From positions 1-64,000 of the forward strand of contig NZ_UTVH01000016.1 of the NCBI RefSeq assembly GCF_900585905.1: a stretch of DNA of 64,000 nucleotides. Direction: 5' to 3'. Positions 54,954-64,000 of the stretch are shown one piece after another; within the stretch, counting starts at the first letter, position 1; each line of letters opens with the position of its first letter. The notes under the pieces are model-generated. The model was not told the DNA's origin, made no database searches, and worked only from the letters and a program-made list of their open reading frames with translations. Made by a program: the position numbers and the translations under genes. Source of the stretch: Pseudomonas viridiflava. Lineage in GTDB: Bacteria; Pseudomonadota; Gammaproteobacteria; Pseudomonadales; Pseudomonadaceae.

Positions 54954-56321
54954 TTACAAACGCAGTAAGGTCTTCCACGCGCGGCTCTGGAACACGACGA
55001 TGGTCTGTTGCACGCGGGCGTCGAGGATTTCTTCGCTGATCGGCTGTTCGGCCAGTTGCACCAGCTTGTTCAGCTCGCCATACAGACGGTCCAGCTCCGG
55101 CAGGTCCAGAGCAGCGCGGGCATGATGCAGCCAGGCCTGGATGCGCTCGATACGCGGCAGCTGTTCAGCCAGATCTTCCGGCTGTTGCTGATAGCGACCC
55201 AATTGCAGGGCAGTGGCTTCGTCGGCCAGCAGGCGCGGCAACCAGCTGTCCAGCTGCGCTGCACCCTGGCGGTTGCCGCGGTTGTTGCGTTCGGTGGTCC
55301 AGCTGCGGGCCAGCAACCAGCGTGAAGTGTTCAGCGAGAACACCCCCCAGCGCGGGTCCTGCAGCTCTTCGATGAACTGCTCGTGGGCAGCGCCACGCAC
55401 ATCGCCATCTTCCTGGCCTGCCTGTACCAGCGGGCGCCAGTCTTCCAGCAGGGCATCCAGCGCGGCACGCAATTCGCTGCTGGAACTGCGCGGGGCGGCC
55501 TGGCCCAGGCTGCCGGTCATCGCCCGCAGTTCCACCAGCAGCGCAACCCAGTCCTGCAGCAGGCGCCAGTGGCCGTTGAAGCGGTATTGCTCGGCCAGAC
55601 GCTGGCTGCTACCCAGCAAATGCCAGGCCAGCGCCGAGTAAGCGTCGTCCAGTGGCATTTCGGCCTGCAGTTGCGGCGCAGGCAAGGTCAGCGAGTAGCT
55701 GTTGGCGTCCAGCAGGCGATAGCCGCGCTCGGCCTTGCTTATGTCGCAAGGCATCAATGGCAGGGTCAGGGCCAGCTCTGCCGCCAGCTCCAGCAGCGCC
55801 GCCGGATCGCCTTCACGCAGCTCCAGCTCCAGTTCGCAGATTTCTTCTTTCTGTTTGCCCGCGACTACGTGGCCCAGATCCAGTGCCGCCTCGATGACGA
55901 CCTTGGTCTTGCCACGGCCCCAGGCGATTTCCGCGCGTTCGCGCACGAAATCGGTAGTGAACAGCGGCTTGATGGTTTTCTTGTCCAGGTCCGCCAGTTG
56001 CTCGGGCCAGCAGTCGCCGTCGAGCTTTTTCAGATCCAGCTTGGCCTTGGGCAGGTCCCAGTTGTATTCGTTGCGCTCGGAAAAACCGGCAACGCTTTTG
56101 CCGCGGGTCTTCATGGTCTGGATGATCTGCTCGCCGTCGCGGCGCAGACGCAGGGCAACCTTGGCATTGGCCAAGTCGCGCTCGGGTGTGTCGAAGTATT
56201 GATTCGACAGTTCCACGCGCTCCCAGCCGCTTTTGTTGCGCTTCTTGAGCAACGGGTGTTCGCGCAGCGCAGCAAGGGTTTCGCGGCTGACGCGGAGTTT
56301 GATTTCTGTTTCTTTCTGCAT
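54954..56321 (-). CDS. CYTH and CHAD domain protein (triphosphatase-like)
   Basis: A 455-residue cytoplasmic protein. N-terminal CYTH/triphosphate tunnel domain with the ExExK motif (KETEIKLRV, residues 3-11), then a His-rich-poor helical CHAD domain (about 225-455). Related to E. coli YgiF inorganic triphosphatase. CHAD domains bind polyphosphate, which fits a genome that also encodes ppk and ppx in this window, though that link is inference. Confidence 0.9.
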   Translation of the reverse strand: MQKETEIKLRVSRETLAALREHPLLKKRNKSGWERVELSNQYFDTPERDLANAKVALRLRRDGEQIIQTMKTRGKSVAGFSERNEYNWDLPKAKLDLKKLDGDCWPEQLADLDKKTIKPLFTTDFVRERAEIAWGRGKTKVVIEAALDLGHVVAGKQKEEICELELELREGDPAALLELAAELALTLPLMPCDISKAERGYRLLDANSYSLTLPAPQLQAEMPLDDAYSALAWHLLGSSQRLAEQYRFNGHWRLLQDWVALLVELRAMTGSLGQAAPRSSSSELRAALDALLEDWRPLVQAGQEDGDVRGAAHEQFIEELQDPRWGVFSLNTSRWLLARSWTTERNNRGNRQGAAQLDSWLPRLLADEATALQLGRYQQQPEDLAEQLPRIERIQAWLHHARAALDLPELDRLYGELNKLVQLAEQPISEEILDARVQQTIVVFQSRAWKTLLRL

Positions 56322-56482
56322 GGCCGGGAATCCAGACGCTGTTAACCAAAACGGGGGCGCAGCCTGTTGTTGCGTGGCTGCTGAGGTCGTGCAGTGTACA
56401 GCACAGGCTCTGTTACGGTTTATTCCCGACGCCCATTAGTCCTATGATGATCGGCGTGCCGACCCGCTCTGAGGAAGCTGCC

Positions 56483-57631
56483 ATGCCGTTGCCGTCCATG
56501 AAAGACCAGTTCGCTGCATTGATCGCCGCGCCTTCGGTGAGCTGCACCCAGCCTGCTCTGGATCAGTCCAACCGCGCGGTGATCGACCTGCTGGCCGGTT
56601 GGCTGGGCGATCTGGGTTTTGCCTGCGATATCCAGCAGGTCTCACCGGGCAAGTTCAACCTGCTGGCAAGCTTCGGCACGGGCCCTGGCGGCCTGGTGCT
56701 GGCAGGGCATAGCGACACCGTGCCATTCGATGGCGCGCTGTGGAAAACCGATCCGCTGAAGCTGACGGAAGTCGACAATCGCTGGATCGGCCTTGGCGCC
56801 TGCGACATGAAAGGCTTTTTTGCGCTGATCATCGACGCAGTGCGGCCGCTGCTCGACAAGCCCTTCAGGCAGCCGCTGCTGATCCTCGCCACCTGTGACG
56901 AAGAAAGCTCCATGGCCGGCGCCCGCGCGCTGGCCGAAGCCGGGCGGCCACTGGGGCGCGCTGCGGTGATCGGCGAGCCGACCGGGCTCAAGCCGATCCG
57001 CCTGCACAAAGGCGTGATGATGGAGCGCATCGATATCCTTGGGCGCAGCGGGCATTCGTCCGATCCCAGTCTTGGCCACAGTGCGCTTGAAGCCATGCAT
57101 GACGCCATCAGCGCGTTGAAAGGGCTGCGCAGCGACTGGCAGCTCAAATACCGCAATCCGCAGTTCAGCGTGCCGACGCCGACGCTGAATTTTGGCTGTA
57201 TCCATGGCGGCGACAACCCGAACCGCATCTGCGGCCAGTGCTCGCTGGAGTTCGACCTGCGGCCGCTGCCCGGCATGGACCCGGACATGCTGCGTGCCGC
57301 GATTCGCCAGAAGCTTGAACCGCTGGCCGAACTGCATCAGGTGAGCATCGACTACGCGCCTTTGTTTCCGGAGGCGCCGCCGTTCGAGCAGGCCGCTGAC
57401 GCCGAGCTGGTGCGGGTGGCCGAGCGGCTCACCGGGCACCGCGCCGAGGCGGTGGCGTTTGGCACTGAAGCGGCTTATCTTCAGCGCCTTGGCTGCGAAA
57501 CCCTGGTCCTGGGCCCTGGCGATATTGCCTGCGCGCATCAGCCGGGGGAGTACCTTGAGATGTCACGTTTGCAGCCCACAGTGCGTCTATTGGGTCAATT
57601 GATTGAACATTACTGCCTGAGCCCGCAATGA
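56483..57631 (+). CDS. argE: Acetylornithine deacetylase
   Basis: Removes acetate from N2-acetylornithine in arginine synthesis. 382 residues, M20 metallopeptidase fold: LVLAGHSDTVPFDG, GACDMKGFFAL, CDEESSMAGARAL and a C-terminal His in ACAHQPGEY. GAGGAAG precedes the ATG at 56483. argA follows 116 bp later in the same direction. Confidence 0.94.
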   Translation: MPLPSMKDQFAALIAAPSVSCTQPALDQSNRAVIDLLAGWLGDLGFACDIQQVSPGKFNLLASFGTGPGGLVLAGHSDTVPFDGALWKTDPLKLTEVDNRWIGLGACDMKGFFALIIDAVRPLLDKPFRQPLLILATCDEESSMAGARALAEAGRPLGRAAVIGEPTGLKPIRLHKGVMMERIDILGRSGHSSDPSLGHSALEAMHDAISALKGLRSDWQLKYRNPQFSVPTPTLNFGCIHGGDNPNRICGQCSLEFDLRPLPGMDPDMLRAAIRQKLEPLAELHQVSIDYAPLFPEAPPFEQAADAELVRVAERLTGHRAEAVAFGTEAAYLQRLGCETLVLGPGDIACAHQPGEYLEMSRLQPTVRLLGQLIEHYCLSPQ

Positions 57632-57747
57632 GCCGGGTTTTCCAGCATAGGAGAGTGCACGTGCGGCCATGCCTGTTTCGACGATAACCCTCACTGGGTT
57701 GTGAGTGTTGATGTCCTACGTCCTATTGATCAGCAGGCTTTTCAGGT

Positions 57748-59046
57748 ATGCACGAATACGTTAACTGGCTTCGCCACGCGTCCCCCTACATCAATGCCCA
57801 TCGGGAGCGCACCTTTGTCGTGATGCTGCCCGGTGACGGCGTTGACCACCCCAATTTCGGCAATATCGTCCACGATCTGGTGCTGCTGCACAGTCTTGGC
57901 GTGCGTCTGGTGCTGGTTCACGGCTCGCGCCCGCAGATCGAAAGTCGCCTGGCGGCCCGCGGCCTCACCGCGCAGTTTCATCGCAACCTGCGGGTCACCG
58001 ATGCCGCCACTCTGGACTGTGTCATTGATGCCGTCGGCCATCTGCGCCTGGACATCGAAGCGCGCTTGTCCATGGACATGGCGGCCTCGCCCATGCAGGG
58101 CTCGCGTCTGCGGGTCACCAGCGGCAACCTGGTGACCGCCAGGCCCATCGGCGTGCTCGAAGGTGTCGATTATCAACACACCGGTGAAGTGCGGCGCATC
58201 GACCGCAAAGGCATCAATCGCCTGCTCGACGAGCGCCACATCGTGCTGCTGTCGCCTATCGGCTATTCACCCACGGGGGAGATTTTCAATATTGCCTGCG
58301 AAGACGTGGCCACTCGCGCTGCCATTGACCTGGGCGCGGACAAGTTGCTGCTGTTCGGCGAAGAGCTCGGGTTGATGGACGAGCAGGGTCGGCTGGTGCG
58401 CGAACTGCGCCCGCAACAGGTTCCAGCGCACATTCTGCGTCTGGGCAGCCATTATCAGGGCGAGCTGCTTGATGCGGCTGCGCAGGCCTGTCGCGGCGGC
58501 GTTGGGCGCAGCCATATTGTCAGCTACGTCGAAGACGGTGCGCTGCTGACCGAGCTGTTTACCCGCGACGGCGGCGGCACACTGGTGGCGCAGGAGCAAT
58601 TCGAGCTGGTGCGCGAGGCGGCGATTGAAGACGTCGGCGGGCTGATGGACCTGATCACTCCGCTGGAAGAGCAGGGGATTCTGGTCCGTCGCTCCCGGGA
58701 GGTGCTGGAGCGCGAAATCGAACAGTTCAGCGTGGTGGAGCGCGAGGGCCTGATCATTGCCTGCGCGGCGCTGTACCCGATTACCGATTCCACCGCAGGC
58801 GAGCTGGCGTGTCTGGCGGTCAACCCGGAATACCGGCATGGCGGGCGTGGCGACGAATTGCTCGAACGCATCGAAACCCGCGCGCGGGAGCAGGGGCTGA
58901 ACACGCTGTTCGTGCTCACCACCCGCACCGCGCACTGGTTCCGCGAACGCGGTTTCGAACCCAGCAGCGTAGACCGCCTGCCCGCCGCACGCGCGTCGCT
59001 TTACAACTTTCAGCGCAATTCGAAGATTTTCGAGAAGGCGTTGTAG
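57748..59046 (+). CDS. argA: N-acetylglutamate synthase
   Basis: First step of arginine synthesis. 432 residues: an amino-acid-kinase-like domain (RLVLVHGSRPQIESRL) that senses arginine and a C-terminal GNAT acetyltransferase domain (LACLAVNPEYRHGGRGDELL). Length and order match P. aeruginosa ArgA. Confidence 0.96.
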   Translation: MHEYVNWLRHASPYINAHRERTFVVMLPGDGVDHPNFGNIVHDLVLLHSLGVRLVLVHGSRPQIESRLAARGLTAQFHRNLRVTDAATLDCVIDAVGHLRLDIEARLSMDMAASPMQGSRLRVTSGNLVTARPIGVLEGVDYQHTGEVRRIDRKGINRLLDERHIVLLSPIGYSPTGEIFNIACEDVATRAAIDLGADKLLLFGEELGLMDEQGRLVRELRPQQVPAHILRLGSHYQGELLDAAAQACRGGVGRSHIVSYVEDGALLTELFTRDGGGTLVAQEQFELVREAAIEDVGGLMDLITPLEEQGILVRRSREVLEREIEQFSVVEREGLIIACAALYPITDSTAGELACLAVNPEYRHGGRGDELLERIETRAREQGLNTLFVLTTRTAHWFRERGFEPSSVDRLPAARASLYNFQRNSKIFEKAL

Positions 59047-59076
59047 GCCCGTCCCTACAAGGGAATTACGATCTCC

Positions 59077-59154
59077 TGTAGGAGCCAACTTGTTGGCGAG
59101 GCATTGGTCCTGTGTAAACAGAAATATCGCCTCGCGAACAAGTTCGCTCCTACA
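59077..59154. repeat. REP doublet, family C
   Basis: TGTAGGAGCCAACTTGTTGG and an inverse copy CGAACAAGTTCGCTCCTACA, about 35 bp apart; the same family as the element at 34618. It lies between convergent argA and gshA. Confidence 0.82.
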
Positions 59155-59172
59155 GAAAGTCGTGTTTCTGGA

Positions 59173-60759
59173 TCAATTACTGATGCGCAGAATACTCGCC
59201 TGATAGGCACCGACGAAGGTGTCGAAATCCACGGGTTCTTCAGTGCGCTCAAGCTCGGCCTGTTCGGCAATCGAGGTGCTTGCCAGCGCTTCGAAATGCG
59301 CCTGCTCTTCAGCGCTCAAGGGGTGGCTGCGGAAGTACTCGGCGTGGACCTTGCTCTGGCGCAGCGAGAAAGCGGTAAACCCTTCGCCATGCTCCTTCAT
59401 GCTGGCCAGCACCTGGGCTGAAGGCGTCTGCGATGGGTCGTCGACCCGGGCCTGTTGCGCGGCAATGGATTTGAGGTGCTCGTCAGTGCCTTGCGCCTGA
59501 TCCAGCAAGCGGGCAATCGGCGTGATCTTCTCCAGCAGCTCGGCGGCCCAGTCCTGCAGGCTGAGGGTGCCGTCATTGCGGTTCAGTTCAAGGCCGGGGC
59601 GACGGCCTTCCTTGACCACCGTGAGGAAGTTGGTGGACGCATTGCGGCATTCCTGGGCCGTCAACTGCGGGCTGTCCTGCAGAGCGCAATAGAGCACGAA
59701 GGCATCCACGAAGCGCGACTGTTGCAGATCAATACCCGTTGGCAGAAACGGGTTGATGTCCAGACAGCGCACTTCGACATATTGCACGCCGCGGGCCATC
59801 AAGGCCTGGATCGGACGTTCGCCGGAATAGGTCACGCGTTTTGGGCGAATATTGGAGTAGTACTCGTTTTCGATCTGCAACACATTGGTATTGAGCTGAA
59901 TCCACTCGCCATTCTGATGCGTGCCCACCTCTACATACGGCGCGTAAGGCGTCGCAACAGCCTTGCGCAGGCTGTCGGTGTAGCTGAGCAGATCGTTGTA
60001 GCAAGGCGTCAGGTCAGCCTGGGCATTGCTCTGGTAGCCCAGGTCGCTCATGCGCAGGCTCGTGGCGTAGGGCAGATACAGCGTGTCAGCGTCGAACTGC
60101 TCCAGCCGATGCTCGCGCCCGCGCAGGAAACCGGCGTCCAGTGCTGGCGAAGCCCCGAACAGATACATCAGCAGCCAGCTGTAGCGGCGGAAGTTGCGAA
60201 TCAGTGCGATGTAAGCGTGGGACTGATACTCGCGCGCATCACCGTCGAAGGTTTCGGTCTGCTGCAGCAGCGGCCAGATGCTTTCCGGCAGCGAGAAGTT
60301 GTAGTGAATGCCCGCGATGCACTGCATGGTCTTGCCGTAGCGCAGTGCTAGGCCCTTGCGGTAGATGTACTTGAGCTTGCCGATATTGGACGTGCCGTAA
60401 TAGGCAATCGGGATATCTTCCTCGGCAGGCAACGGGCACGGCATCGACGGGCTCCAGAGGAACTCGCTGCCCAGCTTGCTGTAGGCGAAACGATGGATCT
60501 GGTCCAGGCTGGCCAGCGTCTGCGCCGGGTCGGCCAGCGCAGGCGTGATGAACTCAAGCAGGGATTCGGAGTAATCCGTGGTGATCTGCCCGTGGGTCAG
60601 CGCTGCGCCCAGCGCTTGCGGGTGCGGCGTTTGCGCCAGGTGTGCATCGGCGGTCACGCGCAGCCCTTCGCGCTCGATACCGTGCAGGCACTGCTCCAGC
60701 AGAGAAAGATGGTTACGCTCGCCGAGCAGGGCCAGACGACGGTTGAAAAGTTCGCTCAA
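59173..60759 (-). CDS. gshA: Glutamate-cysteine ligase
   Basis: First step of glutathione synthesis. 528 residues, proteobacterial class 1: [19 protein letters not shown] at the start, [15 protein letters not shown] and [12 protein letters not shown]. The start is a TTG at 60759 because AAGGA lies 7 bases upstream and this gives the family N terminus ([12 protein letters not shown]); a GTG at 60774 is in frame but has no ribosome site. Confidence 0.95.
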   Translation of the reverse strand: MSELFNRRLALLGERNHLSLLEQCLHGIEREGLRVTADAHLAQTPHPQALGAALTHGQITTDYSESLLEFITPALADPAQTLASLDQIHRFAYSKLGSEFLWSPSMPCPLPAEEDIPIAYYGTSNIGKLKYIYRKGLALRYGKTMQCIAGIHYNFSLPESIWPLLQQTETFDGDAREYQSHAYIALIRNFRRYSWLLMYLFGASPALDAGFLRGREHRLEQFDADTLYLPYATSLRMSDLGYQSNAQADLTPCYNDLLSYTDSLRKAVATPYAPYVEVGTHQNGEWIQLNTNVLQIENEYYSNIRPKRVTYSGERPIQALMARGVQYVEVRCLDINPFLPTGIDLQQSRFVDAFVLYCALQDSPQLTAQECRNASTNFLTVVKEGRRPGLELNRNDGTLSLQDWAAELLEKITPIARLLDQAQGTDEHLKSIAAQQARVDDPSQTPSAQVLASMKEHGEGFTAFSLRQSKVHAEYFRSHPLSAEEQAHFEALASTSIAEQAELERTEEPVDFDTFVGAYQASILRISN

Positions 60760-60774
60760 GTTGGATTCCTTCAC

Positions 60775-61136
60775 GCGTCAATCGCCCCGTTACGAGGGTA
60801 GAAGTGACGGTGCACAAAAGTTGGGCACTGGCGTTGTCGCCTGGTTTCAGGATCTGCACGAAAACGCCGTACAGCCGCGCGAGAAAATCCCGGCGCCGCA
60901 TTCGATAGCGCCGAAATTAACTCAAATCGGTCAATGCCCGCTAGCGGCCGTTGTGCTTTCGCAGTAACGGCAAGCTCCAGGGTCTGTTTCCGTTTCATCG
61001 CGAGCCGCGTTGCTGGGCACAATCTCGCCAGGCCAGGCGCAGGACGTAGAGAATGGTTGTTCCCTTTTCAAGTCCTGCAACGACGCATGGCGAGATTTGG
61101 CACGCCGACGCGGCCGTGACGAAACCCGAACAGACC
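60775..61136. other. Intergenic region upstream of gshA
   Basis: About 360 bp between the gshA start and the thioesterase stop. I see no gene, RNA, REP element or strong hairpin. It should hold the gshA promoter, which I could not locate. Confidence 0.4.
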
Positions 61137-61520
61137 CTAGACCACTGCAAACGTGCCTTGTGCCTTGGCGACCAGTTTTTCACCTTGCAGCACTTCGGCC
61201 TCGACCACCAGGGTGCGGCGTCCGGCATGCAGCACCCTGGCACGGCAGATCACCTCACCTTCGGACACCGCGCGCATGTAATTGATCTTGCATTCGATGG
61301 TGACGCTGCGCTGATCAAACCCATGCACGCTGGAGCACGCCAGACCCATGGCGATATCGACGAGGCTGAAAATCGCCCCGCCGTGCATCACATTGCCCCG
61401 GTTGCGCAGGTGATCTTCCAGCGGCAGGGCCACTTCGGCCACGCCTGCGTCCAGACTGCGCAGTTGGCAGCCAATCGCGCGGAAGAATGCACTCTCAGTG
61501 AACCCGGCCGGGACGTCCAT
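61137..61520 (-). CDS. PaaI-like hotdog thioesterase
   Basis: A 127-residue hotdog-fold protein: LEDHLRNRGNVMHGGAIFSL followed by DIAMGLACSS is the PaaI signature, with catalytic Asn/His-Gly-Gly region. It probably hydrolyses an acyl-CoA; substrate unknown. ATG shares one base with the tex stop (TGATG), so it is coupled to tex. Confidence 0.9.
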   Translation of the reverse strand: MDVPAGFTESAFFRAIGCQLRSLDAGVAEVALPLEDHLRNRGNVMHGGAIFSLVDIAMGLACSSVHGFDQRSVTIECKINYMRAVSEGEVICRARVLHAGRRTLVVEAEVLQGEKLVAKAQGTFAVV

Positions 61521-63844
61521 CAGCGTTTCTTCATTTGCTTGGCATTGGCGAACAGTGACGCCATGGCGTTGTTGGCGGGGGCTGCAGCCTGGGTTTCCTT
61601 GCGCGGGGCGCTGCCCTGCGACTGGCGCGGCGCCGAGCCCGGACGTGCGCCACGGGCACCGTCAACTTTCTCGCCGGGGGTGTCGCTCATGCGCATCGAC
61701 AGGCCGACGCGCTTGCGCGGGATGTCGACTTCCATGACCTTGACCTTGACCACATCGCCCGCTTTCACCGCTTCGCGCGGGTCTTTGATGAACTTCTCGG
61801 ACAACGCCGAGATATGCACCAGACCGTCCTGATGCACGCCGATGTCGACAAAGGCGCCGAAGTTGGTGACGTTGGTCACTACACCTTCGAGGATCATCCC
61901 CGGTTGCAGGTCCTTGAGTTCTTCCACGCCGTCCTGAAATTCAGCAGTCTTGAACTCCGGACGTGGATCGCGGCCCGGTTTTTCCAGTTCCTGCAGGATG
62001 TCGGTCACGGTGGGCAGGCCGAAGGTTTCGTCGGTGTACTTTTTCGGGTCCAGGCGCTTGAGAAAGCCGGCATCGCCGACCAGCGAGCGAATGTCGCGGT
62101 CGGTTTCCGAGGCGATGCGTTTGACCAGTGGATAGGCTTCCGGGTGAACGGCCGAGGCGTCCAGCGGATTGTCGCCGTTCATCACGCGCAGAAACCCGGC
62201 CGCCTGCTCGAAGGTCTTTTCGCCCAGACGCGGGACTTTTTTCAGCGCTGCACGGGATTTGAACGCGCCGTTCTCGTCGCGGTGGGCAACGATATTCTGC
62301 GCCAGCGTGGTATTGAGGCCGGAGATGCGCGCCAGCAACGCCACCGAAGCGGTGTTGACGTCGACACCGACGGCGTTCACGCAGTCTTCCACCACTGCAT
62401 CCAGGCCGCGCGCCAGCTTCAGCTGAGACACGTCGTGCTGATACTGGCCGACGCCGATGGACTTGGGATCGATCTTCACCAGTTCGGCGAGGGGGTCCTG
62501 CAGGCGACGGGCGATGGACACCGCGCCACGGATCGACACGTCCAGCTCCGGAAACTCCTTGGCGGCCAGCTCCGAGGCCGAGTACACCGACGCACCGGCT
62601 TCGGACACCATCACCTTGGTCATCTTCAGACCTGGATACTTTTTGATCAGTTCGCCCGCCAGCTTGTCGGTTTCACGGCTGGCGGTGCCGTTGCCGATGG
62701 CAATCAGGTCAACTGAATGCTTGGCGCACAACGCCGCCAGCACGGCGAGGGTCTGGTCCCACTGGTTTTTTGGCACATGCGGATAGACCGTGGCGTAGTC
62801 CAGCAGCTTGCCGGTGGCGTCAACCACGGCCACTTTGCAGCCGGTGCGCAGGCCCGGGTCAAGCCCCAGCGTGGCGCGCGGCCCGGCCGGTGCAGCCAGC
62901 AGCAGGTCATGCAGATTGTGGGCGAACACGTTGATCGCCTCAGCCTCGGCGGCTTCGCGCAGCTCGCCCAGCAGATCGGTTTCCAGATGGCTGTAGAGCT
63001 TGACCTTCCAGGTCCAGCGCACCACTTCGCCCAGCCATTTGTCGGCAGCACGACTTTGATTCTTCAGGCCGAAGCGTTCGGCGATCATCATTTCGCAGGG
63101 GTGCAGCGTGCCCGGCAGTTCTTCGCCGACCTTTAGTGAGGAGCTGAGAAAGCCTTCGTTGCGGCCACGGAAAATCGCCAGCGCGCGGTGCGACGGCATG
63201 CTTTTGAGCGGCTCGTCATGTTCGAAGTAGTCGCGGAACTTGGCGCCTTCCTCTTCCTTGCCTGGCACCACGCGGGCGCTGATCACTGCTTCATGCTTGA
63301 GGAAGCTGCGCAGCTTGTCCAGCAGGCTGGCGTCTTCGGCGAAGCGTTCCATGAGGATGTACTTGGCGCCTTCCAGCGCGGCCTTGACATCGGCAACGCC
63401 TTTTTCGCCATCGACAAAGCGTGCAGCTTCGGTTTCCGGGCTCAGGGACGGGTCGTTGAACAGGCTGTCGGCCAGTTCGCCGAGACCTGCTTCCAGCGCG
63501 ATCTGGCCTTTGGTGCGGCGCTTCTGCTTGTACGGCAGATAAAGGTCTTCGAGGCGGGTCTTGGTTTCGGCCAGCTTGATGTCGCGGGCCAGCTCGGGGG
63601 TCAGTTTGCCTTGCTCCTCGATGCTGGCGAGGATGCTGATGCGACGCTCGTCGAGTTCACGCAGGTAGCGCAGGCGCTCTTCAAGATGACGCAGCTGAGT
63701 GTCATCGAGGCTGCCGGTCACTTCCTTGCGGTAGCGGGAGATGAAAGGCACTGTCGAGCCCTCATCCAGAAGCGCGACGGCCGCTGCGACCTGTTGTGGG
63801 CGTACGCCGAGTTCTTCGGCGATGCGGCTGTTGATGCTGTCCAT
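61520..63844 (-). CDS. tex: Tex transcription accessory protein
   Basis: A 774-residue RNA-binding protein. The N-terminal helix-turn-helix region and YqgF-like domain ([20 protein letters not shown]) are followed by helix-hairpin-helix motifs, a long helical part, and a C-terminal S1 domain ([20 protein letters not shown]). The last 50 residues are low-complexity. It acts in transcription and RNA turnover; it precedes the thioesterase gene with 1-base overlap. The 156 bp after its start codon to the window end show nothing else. Confidence 0.96.
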   Translation of the reverse strand: MDSINSRIAEELGVRPQQVAAAVALLDEGSTVPFISRYRKEVTGSLDDTQLRHLEERLRYLRELDERRISILASIEEQGKLTPELARDIKLAETKTRLEDLYLPYKQKRRTKGQIALEAGLGELADSLFNDPSLSPETEAARFVDGEKGVADVKAALEGAKYILMERFAEDASLLDKLRSFLKHEAVISARVVPGKEEEGAKFRDYFEHDEPLKSMPSHRALAIFRGRNEGFLSSSLKVGEELPGTLHPCEMMIAERFGLKNQSRAADKWLGEVVRWTWKVKLYSHLETDLLGELREAAEAEAINVFAHNLHDLLLAAPAGPRATLGLDPGLRTGCKVAVVDATGKLLDYATVYPHVPKNQWDQTLAVLAALCAKHSVDLIAIGNGTASRETDKLAGELIKKYPGLKMTKVMVSEAGASVYSASELAAKEFPELDVSIRGAVSIARRLQDPLAELVKIDPKSIGVGQYQHDVSQLKLARGLDAVVEDCVNAVGVDVNTASVALLARISGLNTTLAQNIVAHRDENGAFKSRAALKKVPRLGEKTFEQAAGFLRVMNGDNPLDASAVHPEAYPLVKRIASETDRDIRSLVGDAGFLKRLDPKKYTDETFGLPTVTDILQELEKPGRDPRPEFKTAEFQDGVEELKDLQPGMILEGVVTNVTNFGAFVDIGVHQDGLVHISALSEKFIKDPREAVKAGDVVKVKVMEVDIPRKRVGLSMRMSDTPGEKVDGARGARPGSAPRQSQGSAPRKETQAAAPANNAMASLFANAKQMKKR

Positions 63845-64000
63845 AAGACCACCTGGAGTTGTGAGCGTAAAAAGTAGCGGCGGGCCAGGGCAAGGCGATG
63901 TCTGACGCCTCGCTGCCTGGCCTCGCTCGCCGACTTGTCGTAACGAAATCTGTCTGGCCGTTCTGTTCAGGCGCGGCCTGACGTCAAGGGGCGCGCATTA

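Overview
This GC-rich window reads as chromosomal DNA of a fluorescent Pseudomonas, most likely of the P. syringae group. I infer this from the gene sets (hemB-ppk-ppx, ubiH-pepP-ygfB // zapA-6S RNA-fthC, glpT, ubiD, rho-trxA, argE-argA-gshA-tex), three families of pseudomonad REP-type inverted repeats, an RsmX-type small RNA and modular S-type pyocin genes. No database search was possible, so the species is not proven.

Layout. 1-0.4 kb: the tail of an rRNA operon with two 5S genes in tandem. 0.4-8.4 kb: a GntR regulator, an MFS transporter, a HAD phosphatase, a DUF945 protein, a soluble FIST-domain chemoreceptor and an MscS-type channel. 8.5-10.7 kb: an RsmX-like RNA with a GacA-type upstream element, back to back with a Fur box and a cytochrome c-FTR1 iron permease. 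10.9-14.8 kb: a DUF188 protein, a cytosine-permease-like gene, a tandem array of a 76-bp repeat, elbB and a DedA protein. 15-20 kb: hemB, ppk and ppx. 20-24 kb: an orphan GspE-like ATPase, an SPFH/NfeD pair and a DUF2388 protein. 24-28.4 kb: gcvH, gcvT and a ferric-iron ABC transporter. 28.6-33 kb: two ubiquinone hydroxylases, pepP and ygfB. 33.1-37 kb: a ZapB-like protein, zapA, 6S RNA, fthC, a 50-residue membrane protein with a TTG start, an EVE protein, a FliL-like protein and a quinone oxidoreductase.

37.2-42.3 kb is the accessory region and the most unusual part. It encodes a large S-type pyocin in which a colicin-E9-like DNase domain is still recognisable but has lost its catalytic histidines, with a different putative nuclease domain added at the C terminus. 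A separate immunity gene overlaps its stop. Next comes a second protein that fuses an intact-looking Im9-type immunity domain to a pyocin S domain and a truncated, histidine-less DNase domain. The cluster sits between the quinone oxidoreductase and glpT genes, which I recall as near neighbours in P. aeruginosa, with a secreted TonB-C-domain protein beside it.

43-50.7 kb: glpT, a ChaC-like cyclotransferase, a PagP-like barrel protein, a ferredoxin/flavin reductase overlapping ubiD, rho and trxA. 51-54.9 kb: a GntR regulator divergent from a four-gene polar amino-acid ABC transporter, with a perfect palindromic operator between them. 55-64 kb: a CYTH/CHAD protein, argE, argA, gshA, a hotdog thioesterase and tex. 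Compared with the P. aeruginosa PAO1 order as I remember it, the block from gcv to trxA looks inverted between argE and ppx.
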